Under the pieces are notes generated by a model. The model was not told where the DNA came from. It worked only from the letters and a program-made list of their open reading frames with translations, and searched no databases. Source: Coemansia sp. RSA 1804 (Eukaryota; Kickxellomycota; Kickxellomycetes; Kickxellales; Kickxellaceae). From it: a DNA stretch of 28,733 nt. The DNA lies in contig JANBTH010000177.1 in assembly GCA_027578815.1 (NCBI GenBank), positions 1 to 28,733 of the forward strand, written 5' to 3'. Below, in pieces: positions 8,822 to 18,852 of this stretch. The position numbers and the translations under genes were made by a program. Numbering within the stretch: position 1 is the first letter of the stretch; the number at the start of each line of letters is the position of its first letter.

Positions 8822-11800
8822 ATGAGCTGGAAGAAAGATGAGGACAGCGGTAAGTGCATATCTTTTACTCGAAGAAGGGCAGCATGATTGGCATGTGAAT
8901 GGGAAAGACGGTTACCCATCAGCGTCCAGTTCGCAGTTGCTTTTTGGCAAATCTACGCAAAGGAGAAACATCTGCTAAACCATATAAACACCCGATACTG
9001 CAATGTCGACTCTGCCGACCTTCTTTTATTAACAACACTTGTGTAGATGAGCTTGGCGCATTGCTGAATCTGGATCGTTCGTCGGTTCTGCAAGAAGCCC
9101 GCGTGTTCAACAAAACGCCTATACGTCCACGCCAGTCACGCCTGATCCTTGCAAAAATTCTATTTCTGTTGTACCGTGGAGACTCGATACCGACGGAAGA
9201 TGCGACAAACCTGTTCTTCAGCATCACAAAGCTGTTCCAGCACAAGGACATGTCGCTGCGGCAAATGGTGTATCTGACGATCAAGGAGCTGTCGACGATT
9301 TCCGAGGACGTGATCATGGTGACAAGCAGTCTGATGAAGGACATGCAGCCCAACTCGGAGATTACGTACCGCGCAAATGCTATTCGTGCACTGTGCAAAA
9401 TTGTCGACCCATCCATGCTGCCGGGCATTGAGCGGCTGATCAAATCGGCCATTGTCGAAAAGTCGCCATCGATTGCATCAGCAGCGTTGGTGTCGTCGGT
9501 TCATTTGTTCAACGATGCCAAAGAGGTTGTTCGTCGCTGGGGCAATGAGGCCAACGAGGCGCTGAATGGCAAGTCTCTGTCGATGGGCACTTCCTTCTTT
9601 GGCGGAGGAGCGAGTCAAACCAAGCAGGTTGTTTCCAATTCCAATATCGTGCAGTACCATGCGATCGGTCTTTTGTATGCGATCCGCCAGCACGACAGAA
9701 TGGCCGTCCTGAAGCTAGTTCAAACCTTTTCCGGACAAAACAAGAGCAGCAGCTGGATGAGTGGACCCAGCCCGAAGCTTCGCAACAACATGGCATATGT
9801 AATGCTCATCCGCTACGCGGTGCGTGTCATGGAAGCCGATTCCAGCCTTCTTCCTCAGCTGCACGGGCTGCTTGAGGAATGGATGTCCCACAGCTCTGAT
9901 ATGGTCAGCCTTGAGGCCGCACGCGCAGCCTGCCAACTTAAAGACGTCTCATCAGGCCCGCTGACACGAGCGGTTAGCGTTCTGCAGATGTTCCTTGGGT
10001 CACCGAGAGCAACGGCACGCTTTGCGGCTATTCGAACACTGAATTCGCTTGCGCGCACGCATCCCGAGGCAGTACAGCCCTGCAACGTGGACATGGAGAG
10101 CCTTATCACCGACAAAAACCGTTCAGTGGCCACCTTTGCTATCACCACTCTGCTCAATACCGGTAACGAGGCATCTGTCGACCGTCTTATGAAGCAGATG
10201 CAGGGATTCATGGCTGAAATCAGCGATGAGTTTAAAATCATTATTGCCGAGGCCGTGCGCAGCCTTTGCCGCAAATTCCCGAGCAAGCACAGCCTGTTCC
10301 TAAGCTTCCTGTCGGGCGTTCTTCGTGACGAAGGCGGGTATGATTTCAAGCGTGCCTCAATTGAGGGAATCATCGATCTTGCCAAGAATGTTCCCGAATG
10401 CAAGGAGTCGGCACTGGCCCATCTGTGCGAGTTTATTGAGGACTGCGAGTTTTCAAAGCTTTCGGTGCGTGTGCTGTACTTCCTCGGCGAAGAGGGACCT
10501 CAGACGGCAAAGCCCTCAATGTATATCAGACACATATACAACCGCGTCGTGTTGGAAAATGCAGTTGTCAGGGCGGCCGCAGTGAATGCACTGGCCAAGT
10601 TTGGGGCATCGTCGCTTGCCGAGCCAGCATTGCAGCAGTCTGTGCGCGTGCTGCTCAAGCGCTGCCTTGATGATCGCGACGACGAGGTACGCGACCGCGC
10701 TGCGTGGGCGCTGCGTATGATGGACGACGAGAGGGCGAAGGACAAGTATGTGCGCGACGACAGCACCTTTGCACTTGTGGTGCTGGAACGCAGGCTTGTC
10801 GAGTACTGCGCTGACCCGAATGCGTCGCTGAAGGGCGGGTTTAGCTTTGAAGGCGTGCCGCGTATCTCGCGCGCACAAGAGGAGGAGTCGCGGAACCAGG
10901 CGCGTCTGGAGAGCATGGATGCGGCTCTTACAGGAACCACGATCAGTGCTCCGACCTCTAACAGACCGGCCGGGGCCGGTGGCTCGGACTCTGCAGATAT
11001 GCCGGGCACTCCTACTGCTGGCGGAGCGTCGGCCTCTGGCTTCATGGACGCGTTTGAGCAGCAGGCCAAGTACGCCAGCCAACTAAACACGATTCCCGAG
11101 ATTGCAGCGTTTGGCAGCCAGCCTCTTGTGTCGTCGCTCAAGCCTGTGGAGCTGACCGAAGCAGAGACCGAGTATGTGGTGCGCTGCGTCAAGCATGTCT
11201 ACGACGGCCACATTGTATTCCAGTTTGATATCACAAACACCATTCCAGAGCAAGTTCTCGAGCAGGTCGAGGTTGTGATGGCAGCCGAGGAGGACATCGA
11301 GGGCGTTTTGGAGCCAGTCGTCGTGGTACCCGTTCCGGAGCTAAAGTACGATCGGCCAGGAACAGCATATGTTGCGTTTGCGCACACCGATCCCGAAACG
11401 TTCCCGTCAGTTTCGTTTGCATGCACGCTCAAATTCATTGTCAAGGAGTGCGATCCAGCTACTGGCGAGCCCGAGGAAGGCGACGATGGATTTGACGAAG
11501 AGTACTCGCTGGAGGCAACCGACCTTGGCGCCGGAGACTTTATGCAGGCGACCTACATCCCGGACTCTCACACGCTGTGGGAGTCGCTTGGTGCGGATGC
11601 CGAGGCGATCGAGACCTTTGCGCTGGCAAGCTTCGACAGCATCGAGGATTGCATCACGAACGTTGCTGAGCTTCTGGGCATGTGTCCGCTTGAGGGCGCG
11701 CTGAAGCCCAAGAGCAAGGCAGCACACCAGGCGGTGTTTACGGGCAAGTGGATGGGACGCACAAAGGCGGTGGCCAGGACCAGGATGACGTACCAGAAGG

Positions 11801-11880
11801 GAGCTGGAGTCACAATGGAGCTTGCCGTTCGTTGCGAGGACCAGGGCGTTAGTGAGCTCATGGTTGCTGCGATTGCTTGA
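8822..11880 (+). CDS. SEC21: Coatomer subunit gamma (gamma-COP); join 8822..8849, 9047..11880
   Basis: Gamma subunit of the COPI coat, which forms vesicles for retrograde Golgi-to-ER traffic. Exon 1 is only 28 nt (MSWKKDEDS plus one base), ends at GTAAGT, and joins after a 197-nt intron at GTGTAG (9041-9046), with TTAAC as a likely branch point. The spliced start then runs into SSVLQEARVFNKTPI, the conserved gamma-COP N-terminus. The protein is 953 residues, close to the yeast protein (about 935). Residues about 20-540 are the adaptin-type HEAT solenoid (YLTIKELS, VTSSLMKDM, VQYHAIGLLYAIR). About 620-690 is a Gly/Ala/Ser/Thr-rich linker, and about 690-953 the appendage platform (KHVYDGHIVFQFDITNTIP). 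The genomic reading also stays open upstream through the intron, so a longer start is possible in principle but does not fit the family. The stop is followed by a T10 run. Confidence 0.95.
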
Positions 11881-12091
11881 TTTTTTTTTTACTTTTCTCT
11901 TGTTTTGACCACTCTTTATCTATCTTCTTTGCTTTCGACTCTGCAATGCCTTACAAATCAGAAACACTTAGCAAAAAGGCGGACTGTGTTTTGCGAATGG
12001 AGTGTTTGCATAGAACACTGTGTCAAAGAGGGTATTCGAGATGTTGAAAATATTGTTATTATCTCTACAATCTTCGGACTGACCTACTATG

Positions 12092-13456
12092 CTAAATGAC
12101 GCCAAGCTCGCGACCAACCTCGATAAACGAGTCAACAGCGTGGTTGACCTGGTCCGTTGAATGGGCAGCCGAGAGCTGGACGCGAATGCGAGCCTTGTCC
12201 TTTGGCACAACAGGGTAGGAAAAGCCAACAACGTATATCCCGCAAGCCAGAAGACTATCGGCCATCTTAGAAGCAACGCGCGCATCGCCAAGCATGACTG
12301 GAATGATTGCATGGTCTTTTCCGGCAAGCACAAACCCAGCGTCTTGCATGCGCGACCGGAAAAGCGCGGCGTTTGACCAGAGCTGATCAAGGAGCGGGGC
12401 GCGGGTCTCTGAGTGGCCAACCAGGTCAATGGCAGCTGCTGCCGCACCAACCACGCTCGGCGCCAGGGTGTTCGAGAAAAGGTAGGGGCGAGACGTGTTG
12501 CGCAGCATCGAGATGAGCAATGGATGGCCGGTTGTGTAGCCACCGGAGGCGCCGCCTAGCGCCTTACCCAGAGTTGAGTTGACCAGGTGGACGCGATCGA
12601 TGACGCCCCAGTACTCGCCGGTGCCTCTGCCGGTGTCGCCTACAAATCCGGTGGCATGGGCGTCGTCGACAAGGAGAATTGCGCCGTGCCGCTCAACGAC
12701 GTCGCAGATGTCGCGCAGCGGAGCAATTACGCCGTCCATTGAGAACACGCCGTCGGTGGCAACCATCTTGACACGGCAGCCGGCTTCGTCGGCAAGCTGT
12801 AGCTGCCGCTCTAGGTCGGCAACATCGCCGTTCGCATACCTGAATCGCTTTGCCTTGCACAGACGAACGCCGTCGATGATGGAAGCGTGGTTAAGCGAGT
12901 CGCTGATTATGGCGTCTTGCTCGGTGAGCAGCGACTCAAAGACCCCTGCGTTGGCATCAAAGCACGACGCATAGAGGATCGTGTCCCTTGGATAGGCCGT
13001 GCCGTAAAAGTCGGAGATCTGCGCCTCCAGCTCCTTGTGGATCGACTGCGTGCCGCATATAAAGCGCACCGAGCTCAACCCGTTGCCCCACTTGTGCAGG
13101 TATTCGTCGGCCCGCTGGATCACCTCGGGTCTGTCTGCCAGCCCAAGGTAGTTGTTTGCGCAAAAGTTCAGCACGGGCTTGTCGGGGTCGTTCTGGACTT
13201 TGATCGACGAGCTCTGTGGCGTGGTGATAATCCGCTCGGTCTTGAACGTGCCTGAACAGCGCATTCCCTCAAGCGCCTGGGAAACACGCTCCTCGAGTGC
13301 CTCGGGAAGTCTGGCTGTTCCTGCATTTGACGATGGCGACAATCCCTGCGCTGCAGCAGACGAAAGGCAGCGAGAAAGACGCTGTTGCACAAGAGGGAGA
13401 AATGGTTGCGGAAGAGCGCGTACAAGCGGCTTGGCGACTGCTAGAAAAGACACCAT
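12092..13456 (-). CDS. kbl: Glycine C-acetyltransferase (2-amino-3-ketobutyrate CoA ligase), mitochondrial
   Basis: A PLP enzyme of the alpha-oxoamine synthase family that cleaves 2-amino-3-ketobutyrate with CoA to glycine and acetyl-CoA. The first ATG (13456) gives 454 residues. The first 35-50 (MVSFLAVAKPLVRALPQ, rich in Ala/Arg/Ser, no acids) look like a mitochondrial targeting peptide; the bacterial enzyme is about 398 residues. Core motifs are FCANNYLGLADRPEV, GLSSVRFICGTQSIHKELE, DSLNHASIIDGVRL, VDDAHATGFVG (Asp 264-265, His 267) and NSTLGKALGGASGG, with Lys 298 as the Schiff-base lysine. RIRVQLSAAHS near the end is also typical. The intact motifs argue for KBL rather than 5-aminolevulinate synthase. 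It is divergent from TDH, the enzyme that makes its substrate. Confidence 0.93.
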   Translation of the reverse strand: MVSFLAVAKPLVRALPQPFLPLVQQRLSRCLSSAAAQGLSPSSNAGTARLPEALEERVSQALEGMRCSGTFKTERIITTPQSSSIKVQNDPDKPVLNFCANNYLGLADRPEVIQRADEYLHKWGNGLSSVRFICGTQSIHKELEAQISDFYGTAYPRDTILYASCFDANAGVFESLLTEQDAIISDSLNHASIIDGVRLCKAKRFRYANGDVADLERQLQLADEAGCRVKMVATDGVFSMDGVIAPLRDICDVVERHGAILLVDDAHATGFVGDTGRGTGEYWGVIDRVHLVNSTLGKALGGASGGYTTGHPLLISMLRNTSRPYLFSNTLAPSVVGAAAAAIDLVGHSETRAPLLDQLWSNAALFRSRMQDAGFVLAGKDHAIIPVMLGDARVASKMADSLLACGIYVVGFSYPVVPKDKARIRVQLSAAHSTDQVNHAVDSFIEVGRELGVI

Positions 13457-13544
13457 CGCGATATGTTTTGTCTTATCAGAGCAGAGGAGATATAGAAACC
13501 AGGTAGACAGCCACGACAACTAGATAATAAACTGAAGAGAATAA

Positions 13545-13577
13545 GAAAAGAAAAAGAAAAGAAAAAGAAAAGAAAAA
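13545..13577. repeat. Three perfect tandem copies of an 11-bp A-rich unit
   Basis: The unit GAAAAGAAAAA occurs three times in a row (13545, 13556, 13567), 89-121 bp before the KBL ATG. On the KBL coding strand it is a pyrimidine tract. The period is close to one helical turn. Confidence 0.85.
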
Positions 13578-14248
13578 TAATGTTGCGGAGAGAAGAGCAG
13601 GGAAAAAGATATTAAATTACATATAAATCATACACAGCGATTTCTCCGATCCAAAAAAAAACCACGCAGCATATTTTCAGAAACACATCAGCTTTCAAAA
13701 ATGGCACGGTTTGGTTGCAGGAAGCAATGCGGACATGGGCGGCTTTTAAACATCTGCCCAGGAAACAATTCACTGTGGACAACAACAACAACAACAGAAA
13801 ATAAATCTGGGCTTGGCTGACCAGACAGCAAAGCACTGACCAGTCGATTTGGTCGGGTGTGGGAAAAAATTGCCTGTTTTTATTTTGTGAATTGATTGGT
13901 ATGTTTTGAAATGTTGCAAGATGTCGTTCGCCTCTGTCCGCGAGAGAAGGAATGAAAGAAGAGTGGGTGTTATAAAATATCGCTCCCCACCCAAAAGAGC
14001 TGGCAACCTTTCTTCGTTTGCCAACATTTCCACGTCCTGGGTTCTCTTTCTTTTTTCGTTATTGTTTACTGAGATAAACATATTATATTTACCTATTTTC
14101 TGTACTTGCTGCGTGATATAACAGAGAGTTTTCTAAAGGAAGCTACAACCGTAAAACAGATACCATCGACGCAGGTGAATATCCATCTGTTGAAGCAAGG
14201 CAAGCTATCACCATTGTGTTGCTAGAGACGGCTGTAAAGTCTCTTCTG

Positions 14249-14255
14249 TGACTCA
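14249..14255. promoter_or_regulatory. TGACTCA, Gcn4/AP-1-type bZIP site
   Basis: A perfect match to the consensus of fungal Gcn4-like amino-acid regulators, about 790 bp upstream of KBL and 900 bp upstream of TDH. By chance one such site (either orientation) is expected about once in five regions of this size, so it is only a candidate. Confidence 0.3.
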
Positions 14256-15156
14256 TCCAAACGCACCTACTGCTCTGTGAATGAAATCATAGGTTTCTGT
14301 TGTTGTCTTTTAGAGACAGCTTCAACATAAATGCAAATTCTCCTTTTGGCATCCAGTCAGTCAAAGTACAATTGGTGTTGCAAGAAAGGAATGCTGGATT
14401 GCCCTTTTCCGTCCTTCTTTTCTTTCTCTTTCCCGCCTTCCACTCTTGCGGCACAAAAAGTGTGTCATCAGACGTAAGCCCTCTTTCCTGTCCTGTAATG
14501 TGTGTCGGCGAATAACCATCCACTAAGAGCAAAATATACGAGTCATCAGCAACATCCAGGCTGCAAAAAAAAGCAATTAAAGAGATTGATAGTGGTCCAG
14601 AAGCCATTTCCCCCTTTCCCACACAATTCGTTATGCAGTTCCGACAATTACTCCTTTTAGACGCAATGGAAGGAAATATTCTTGGCTGGAAGCATCAGCG
14701 GGTTTTACTTTCAACATTGTGATGTTCTCTTGGCTTTGTCTAGATCCCCTCCAAGCCATTTCGCTGTGTTGTTTCTGCACTGACACTTTCAAAAAAGCGC
14801 ATAAATAGGAGGTTCCCCGTATTAAAACTGAAAAGGCAAACCCGCTCCACGCTTGCAATGCTGCTCACCCTCTCTTTCTCTTTCTTTTTTCTAAACCAGC
14901 ATTACTAATCACTCTTTCTGCCACCACTGCATTTTCCGCGCCATTGGTTGCAAATAAAACACGCCTTTTGTTTTTAGTCATATCGCTTTCTTCTTCTTTT
15001 GGAATAGTCATTTAGACGGTTGCTCTTTCAAATACCAAAAGAAGCGTCCTCAAACCTCTCAATATTATTTAGCAGCAGTCGAATACTTTGCTATATTTTT
15101 AAACCAGCCATCAACAACCCACCCCTTCTTGTCTAGCCACCGCAGAAACACAAACA

Positions 15157-16708
15157 ATGATCTCTCAGACAATACGAAGGCTCCCCCTTACGAATACGGC
15201 GCGACGGCTTGCCACGCTGTCTGCAACCGCACATTCGCCTCGCGTTCTTGTAACCGGCAGTCTTGGCCAACTCGGCTCCACCATGGTTGAAGCTCTAAGG
15301 TAGGGATCTGGAATAAACAAGAGCCGAGGCTTTTTTTGAGAGAAATGAAGCCCAGAATTGCATTCTTTCTCCGTGGCTTGCTTTCTGGGGCTTCTATATT
15401 CTCCGAGCCAAAACTTCTGGCGTTGTTCTGCGATTTCTGTCCATATTTTGTCAGCTATAGAAAAGCGATGGGCAAACCGCCTTCATTACTTCTGGCCTGT
15501 TTTTGCCAGAAACTGTCTCCCAATATTTTACTTTTGCGCATTTCCGCATCTCAGCTAGCAATGAAAATGCTAGAAAAATTAAAAATGATCGACAGTAGAT
15601 GATCGATTAAATATGCACGCTTTTACATTTAGATGCGCACGCTATGCCACGTTTGTTTCCTTAATTAGCCATTTCACTAATTTGTCGGTTTGCCAACAAA
15701 AAACAGCACCAAATCTCCAACCATCGGCATGAATAATGTAGGTCAAAATTTGGCAGAGACAACGTAATTGGCTCCGACATTAAAAAGCCAACCATCGTGC
15801 AGCGCAATGCCGGCCCCTTTGTTTATGCAGATGTTCTGAACTACCGCTCACTGGAGCAGATTGTCGTCGACCACGGCATTGAGTGGATTGTGCACTTTTC
15901 GGCCGTTCTTTCTGCTGCTGGCGAGCGCAATCCTGCACTTGGCCTGAATGTCAACATCAACGGCTTCCAGAATGTGTTGGAGCTTGCTAAGAACCACCGC
16001 CTGCGTCTTCTGTCTCCAAGCACAATGGGCGCGTTTGGCCCAACAACCCCAAAGGACGGCACGCCAGATCTGACAATCATGCGCCCAAACACAATCTACG
16101 GCATATCGAAGGTGCATATGGAGCTTCTTGGCGAGTACTACACTGAAAAGTACGGTGTTGACTTCCGCTCGCTGCGCTACCCTGGTATTATTTCGGCTGA
16201 CACACTTCCAGGCGGAGGAACAACCGATTATGCCATTGACATTTTCCACGGTGCCCTGAAGCAGAATTCATATTCCTGCTTCCTTAGCGCCAACACCCGG
16301 CTACCCATGGCATACATTGACGACTGCATTGAAGGCACAATGCAGCTTCTTGAAGCTCCCGAGCATTCCTTGTCGCAGAGAGTATACAACGTTCATGCTT
16401 GTGACTTTACGCCTGAGGAGCTGGCCAACGAGATCCGTTGCCAGCACTCAAAGACCTTTGCCATGGAATATCAGCCAGACTTCCGCCAGGCAATCGCAGA
16501 TACGTGGCCTCGTACAATGGCCGACGATGCAGCTCGTAGGGACTGGGGCTGGAGTCCGATATTTGGCATTTCGGAGATGACGCGGGTTATGTTTGAAAAG
16601 CTCAGACCCGTTTACAAAGACGTCTTGTTTGCCCACCCAAGCTCCAAGGAACCCAATCTGTCCTCCGAGTCCACATCCACTGCTGCGGCTGCTGCTCTTG
16701 CACACTAA
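15157..16708 (+). CDS. tdh: L-threonine 3-dehydrogenase, SDR type, mitochondrial; join 15157..15299, 15742..16708
   Basis: Oxidises L-threonine with NAD+ to 2-amino-3-ketobutyrate, the substrate of the adjacent KBL enzyme. Exon 1 supplies a basic, acid-free leader (MISQTIRRLPLTNTARRLAT, likely mitochondrial import) and the Rossmann motif TGSLGQLGS (Gly 34, 37, 40). After a 442-nt intron with a GTAGGG donor, exon 2 continues with SKFGRDNVIGSDIKKP. Later motifs are SPSTMGAFGPTTP, TIYGISKVHMELLGEYY (Tyr 167, Lys 171 of the catalytic YxxxK), RYPGIISADTLPGGGTTDY, RLPMAYIDDCI and RRDWGWSP. These are the hallmarks of the short-chain, animal/bacterial-type TDH, not the zinc-dependent type. The protein is 369 residues. 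The last 30 residues are a Ser/Ala-rich tail beyond the usual end. Confidence 0.94.
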
Positions 16709-16762
16709 TTCTATAATCATTCTTACGGATTTATTACGCAAATAGTTTCTTTCACTTTCTAT

Positions 16763-18403
16763 TCACCGCAATGTGATCTTTTTTATCTTTGCCAACGGTA
16801 TATGCTTGATGCCGATAACGCTCAGAACAAGGAGCGCAGAAAATGGAATAAGAGCAATGAACGCACCATGCATTCCTTTCATAAACGCATTTATCAAGTC
16901 GTTGAACAGCGACTGTGGAATGTCGAGCTTGTTGATAAGCGACTGGTTTTCTGAAATGCGACGAATGTCCGATGTATAGTCAGGATATGCTGCTATAATC
17001 TGGTCAAACTTTGTATGAAGTGTGTTGCCGTTTACGGAGGAAAGCACTGAAACCACAAGAATGGCTCCAATCGAGCGCATAAAGATACAGACTGATGTGG
17101 CAACTGCCGAGTCGTATCCTATTGAGCTCACCTGTGCAGCTAGAACCAGGTTCTGAATACATGCACCAAACCCTATGCCGGCTAGTATCTGAAACCCAAT
17201 GATCCGGCCCAAACCTGTGTGCTGATCAAACGTTATAAACGGAGTCAGTCCGGCAAGCAGAAACAAACTGCCAACCCACAGGATTTCTCTATATCTACCT
17301 GACTTTGTGACTAGAAACCCGGATGCCAAAACAGATATCGATTCAAACAATGACAAGGGCAACGTATATAGTCCTGAAGTAATCGGCGTTGCATTCTTGA
17401 CAACAAGCGCCCACTGGGGAATAAATATTAATGGAGCGTACGAAGCGGCGCCAAAGAAGAGCTCGCTGACAAAGGCAAGAGCCACATTACGGGTCCTCAA
17501 GCGCCGAAAAGGCAGAATCGGTTCGCTTGGAATCTTGTTTTCGTAGTAAAAGAACCCCAGGACAGCAATTACGCCGATAATTAGAAAAGAGAGAACTCTT
17601 GCAGACGACCACGAGTATTCGCGACCGCCCCAAGAAAGCGCAAGAAGAATAAATACAATCCCAAACATCATTATGAGGGCGCCACCAAAGTCGATGCGTA
17701 AAAGCTTCTCACGTGTGGAAGTAGCAGACGGTTTTGGAAGAGGAATGTACTTTAGTATGAGAACAACCGCAACGAGACTGATGGGAACGTTGATCCAATA
17801 TACCACACGCCATGTTGAGAGTTGAACAATGGTTCCGCCTAGAACCGTGCCTCCAGCAGACGACAGCCCCCAAAGCCCAGATGATATTCCCATGAATATT
17901 GCCCGTCCATTTTCGCTGTACAAATCCGCTATCACTACGTTGAGCATTGTGTACATTCCGGCGCTCCCAAGACCTTGGATTGCGCGACTGGCTATCAGCA
18001 TATTCATCGACTGCGACGCAGCACACAGAATAGAGCCAATCCCCAGTAAGGTTGCCGCTACTACAATTGCCAGCTTTCGACCCAGAACATCGCTGCATTT
18101 TGCATACAGCGGCTGTAGCGCTGTTGTTGTAATTAGGTAGCTGTTAACTATCCAATCAGCCCTTGGTAGGGCGTTAAAGTAGTTGGCAACTGGCACGAAT
18201 ATCACAGAGTCCATGGTCATGTACATCCCGATAAAGAACATGAGTACACATATTCCAACTCCTGTTACAAGCGACGGGCTGTCTTTGCCTCCCATTGCCT
18301 GCTCTTCCGGAATAGCTTCAATATTCTGGCACGCATCACTCAATACTTCTTCTGAATCTGTGGACACAAATGTGTTTGGCTCAGGGCTGCGTCCAATAGT
18401 CAT
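16763..18403 (-). CDS. MFS transporter, DHA2-like 14-helix family, copy A
   Basis: A 546-residue membrane protein starting at the ATG at 18403. An acidic cytoplasmic tail of about 44 residues precedes the first helix (VTGVGICVLMFFIGMYMTM) with Asp 65 in the 'MDSVI' context usual for drug:H+ antiporters. Motif A between helices 2 and 3 is SDVLGRK (104-110). The motif C region in helix 5 is GLWGLSSAGGTVLGG (176-190), which has Ala-Gly where the classical motif has Gly-Pro. STWRVVYWINVPIS follows. The length and helix spacing fit 14 segments. Relatives export drugs, toxins or basic amino acids, or sit in the vacuole; the substrate cannot be read from sequence. It is a tandem paralogue of the next gene. 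Its stop lies only 54 bp from the convergent TDH stop. Confidence 0.88.
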   Translation of the reverse strand: MTIGRSPEPNTFVSTDSEEVLSDACQNIEAIPEEQAMGGKDSPSLVTGVGICVLMFFIGMYMTMDSVIFVPVANYFNALPRADWIVNSYLITTTALQPLYAKCSDVLGRKLAIVVAATLLGIGSILCAASQSMNMLIASRAIQGLGSAGMYTMLNVVIADLYSENGRAIFMGISSGLWGLSSAGGTVLGGTIVQLSTWRVVYWINVPISLVAVVLILKYIPLPKPSATSTREKLLRIDFGGALIMMFGIVFILLALSWGGREYSWSSARVLSFLIIGVIAVLGFFYYENKIPSEPILPFRRLRTRNVALAFVSELFFGAASYAPLIFIPQWALVVKNATPITSGLYTLPLSLFESISVLASGFLVTKSGRYREILWVGSLFLLAGLTPFITFDQHTGLGRIIGFQILAGIGFGACIQNLVLAAQVSSIGYDSAVATSVCIFMRSIGAILVVSVLSSVNGNTLHTKFDQIIAAYPDYTSDIRRISENQSLINKLDIPQSLFNDLINAFMKGMHGAFIALIPFSALLVLSVIGIKHIPLAKIKKITLR

Positions 18404-18852
18404 CCTAAACGTTATCTATAGTGTTTAATAGAGAAAACGCGTTGTAGCTATAGCAGCCATACAGGTTGTACGTTGGCAATAACAAGCGGTGTATTCTGAA
18501 TAAGAAAGTAAATGGGTTTTCAAATGAATGACAATAAAGAAGAGGATTTGTAATGGAGTTTCTTTAGTAAGGACTACCAAAATATGACTGCCTTATCATT
18601 CATAATCCTTTCTTTTTTCTCATCAACGCCAGTACTTTTCAGCGGAGACAATAGATCAACGCGAAGAAAAAAGAGAGCAATGAAGGTGGCGGATGTGCTT
18701 TCAAGCAAACGAACAATCTACTCTTGGTACGGTGAATTGTTGTAACTTTTTCTGAAAACAATGTATTATAGAACTTGTCCCTCAAAACTGCAAAATAGTA
18801 TCGTGGGCGGGAAAATATTAGAATAGGCACAAAATAACTGCTGGTCATCTTT
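18404..18852. other. Intergenic between the two MFS genes
   Basis: This is the promoter of copy A and the 3' flank of copy B. It is A/T-rich; I see no gene, RNA or clear repeat. Confidence 0.5.

Larger units (their letters stand above)
13457..15156. other. 1.7-kb divergent intergenic region between KBL and TDH
   Basis: An unusually long non-coding stretch for this window, shared by the upstream regions of KBL (minus) and TDH (plus). It contains three perfect 11-bp A-rich repeats (13545-13577), a (CAA) run near 13781-13796, a TGACTCA bZIP-type site (14249-14255), GCATAAATAGG near 14799 and an A/T element near 15092 that could be TDH core promoter parts, and pyrimidine tracts at 14868-14892. 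Open frames of 70-111 codons here mostly lack ATG starts or have low-complexity composition; I accept none as genes. Confidence 0.5.

Noticed and set aside
13770..14081. 103-codon minus-strand frame ending in a Cys run
   Set aside because: The Cys run is simply the (CAA) repeat read on the other strand; no domain and no conserved composition.
14287..14622. 111-codon minus-strand frame between KBL and TDH
   Set aside because: It begins with GTG and lacks any known motif; more likely chance in a 1.7-kb spacer.
15336..15602. 88-codon plus-strand frame
   Set aside because: It lies inside the TDH intron, whose splice sites join two well-matched family segments.
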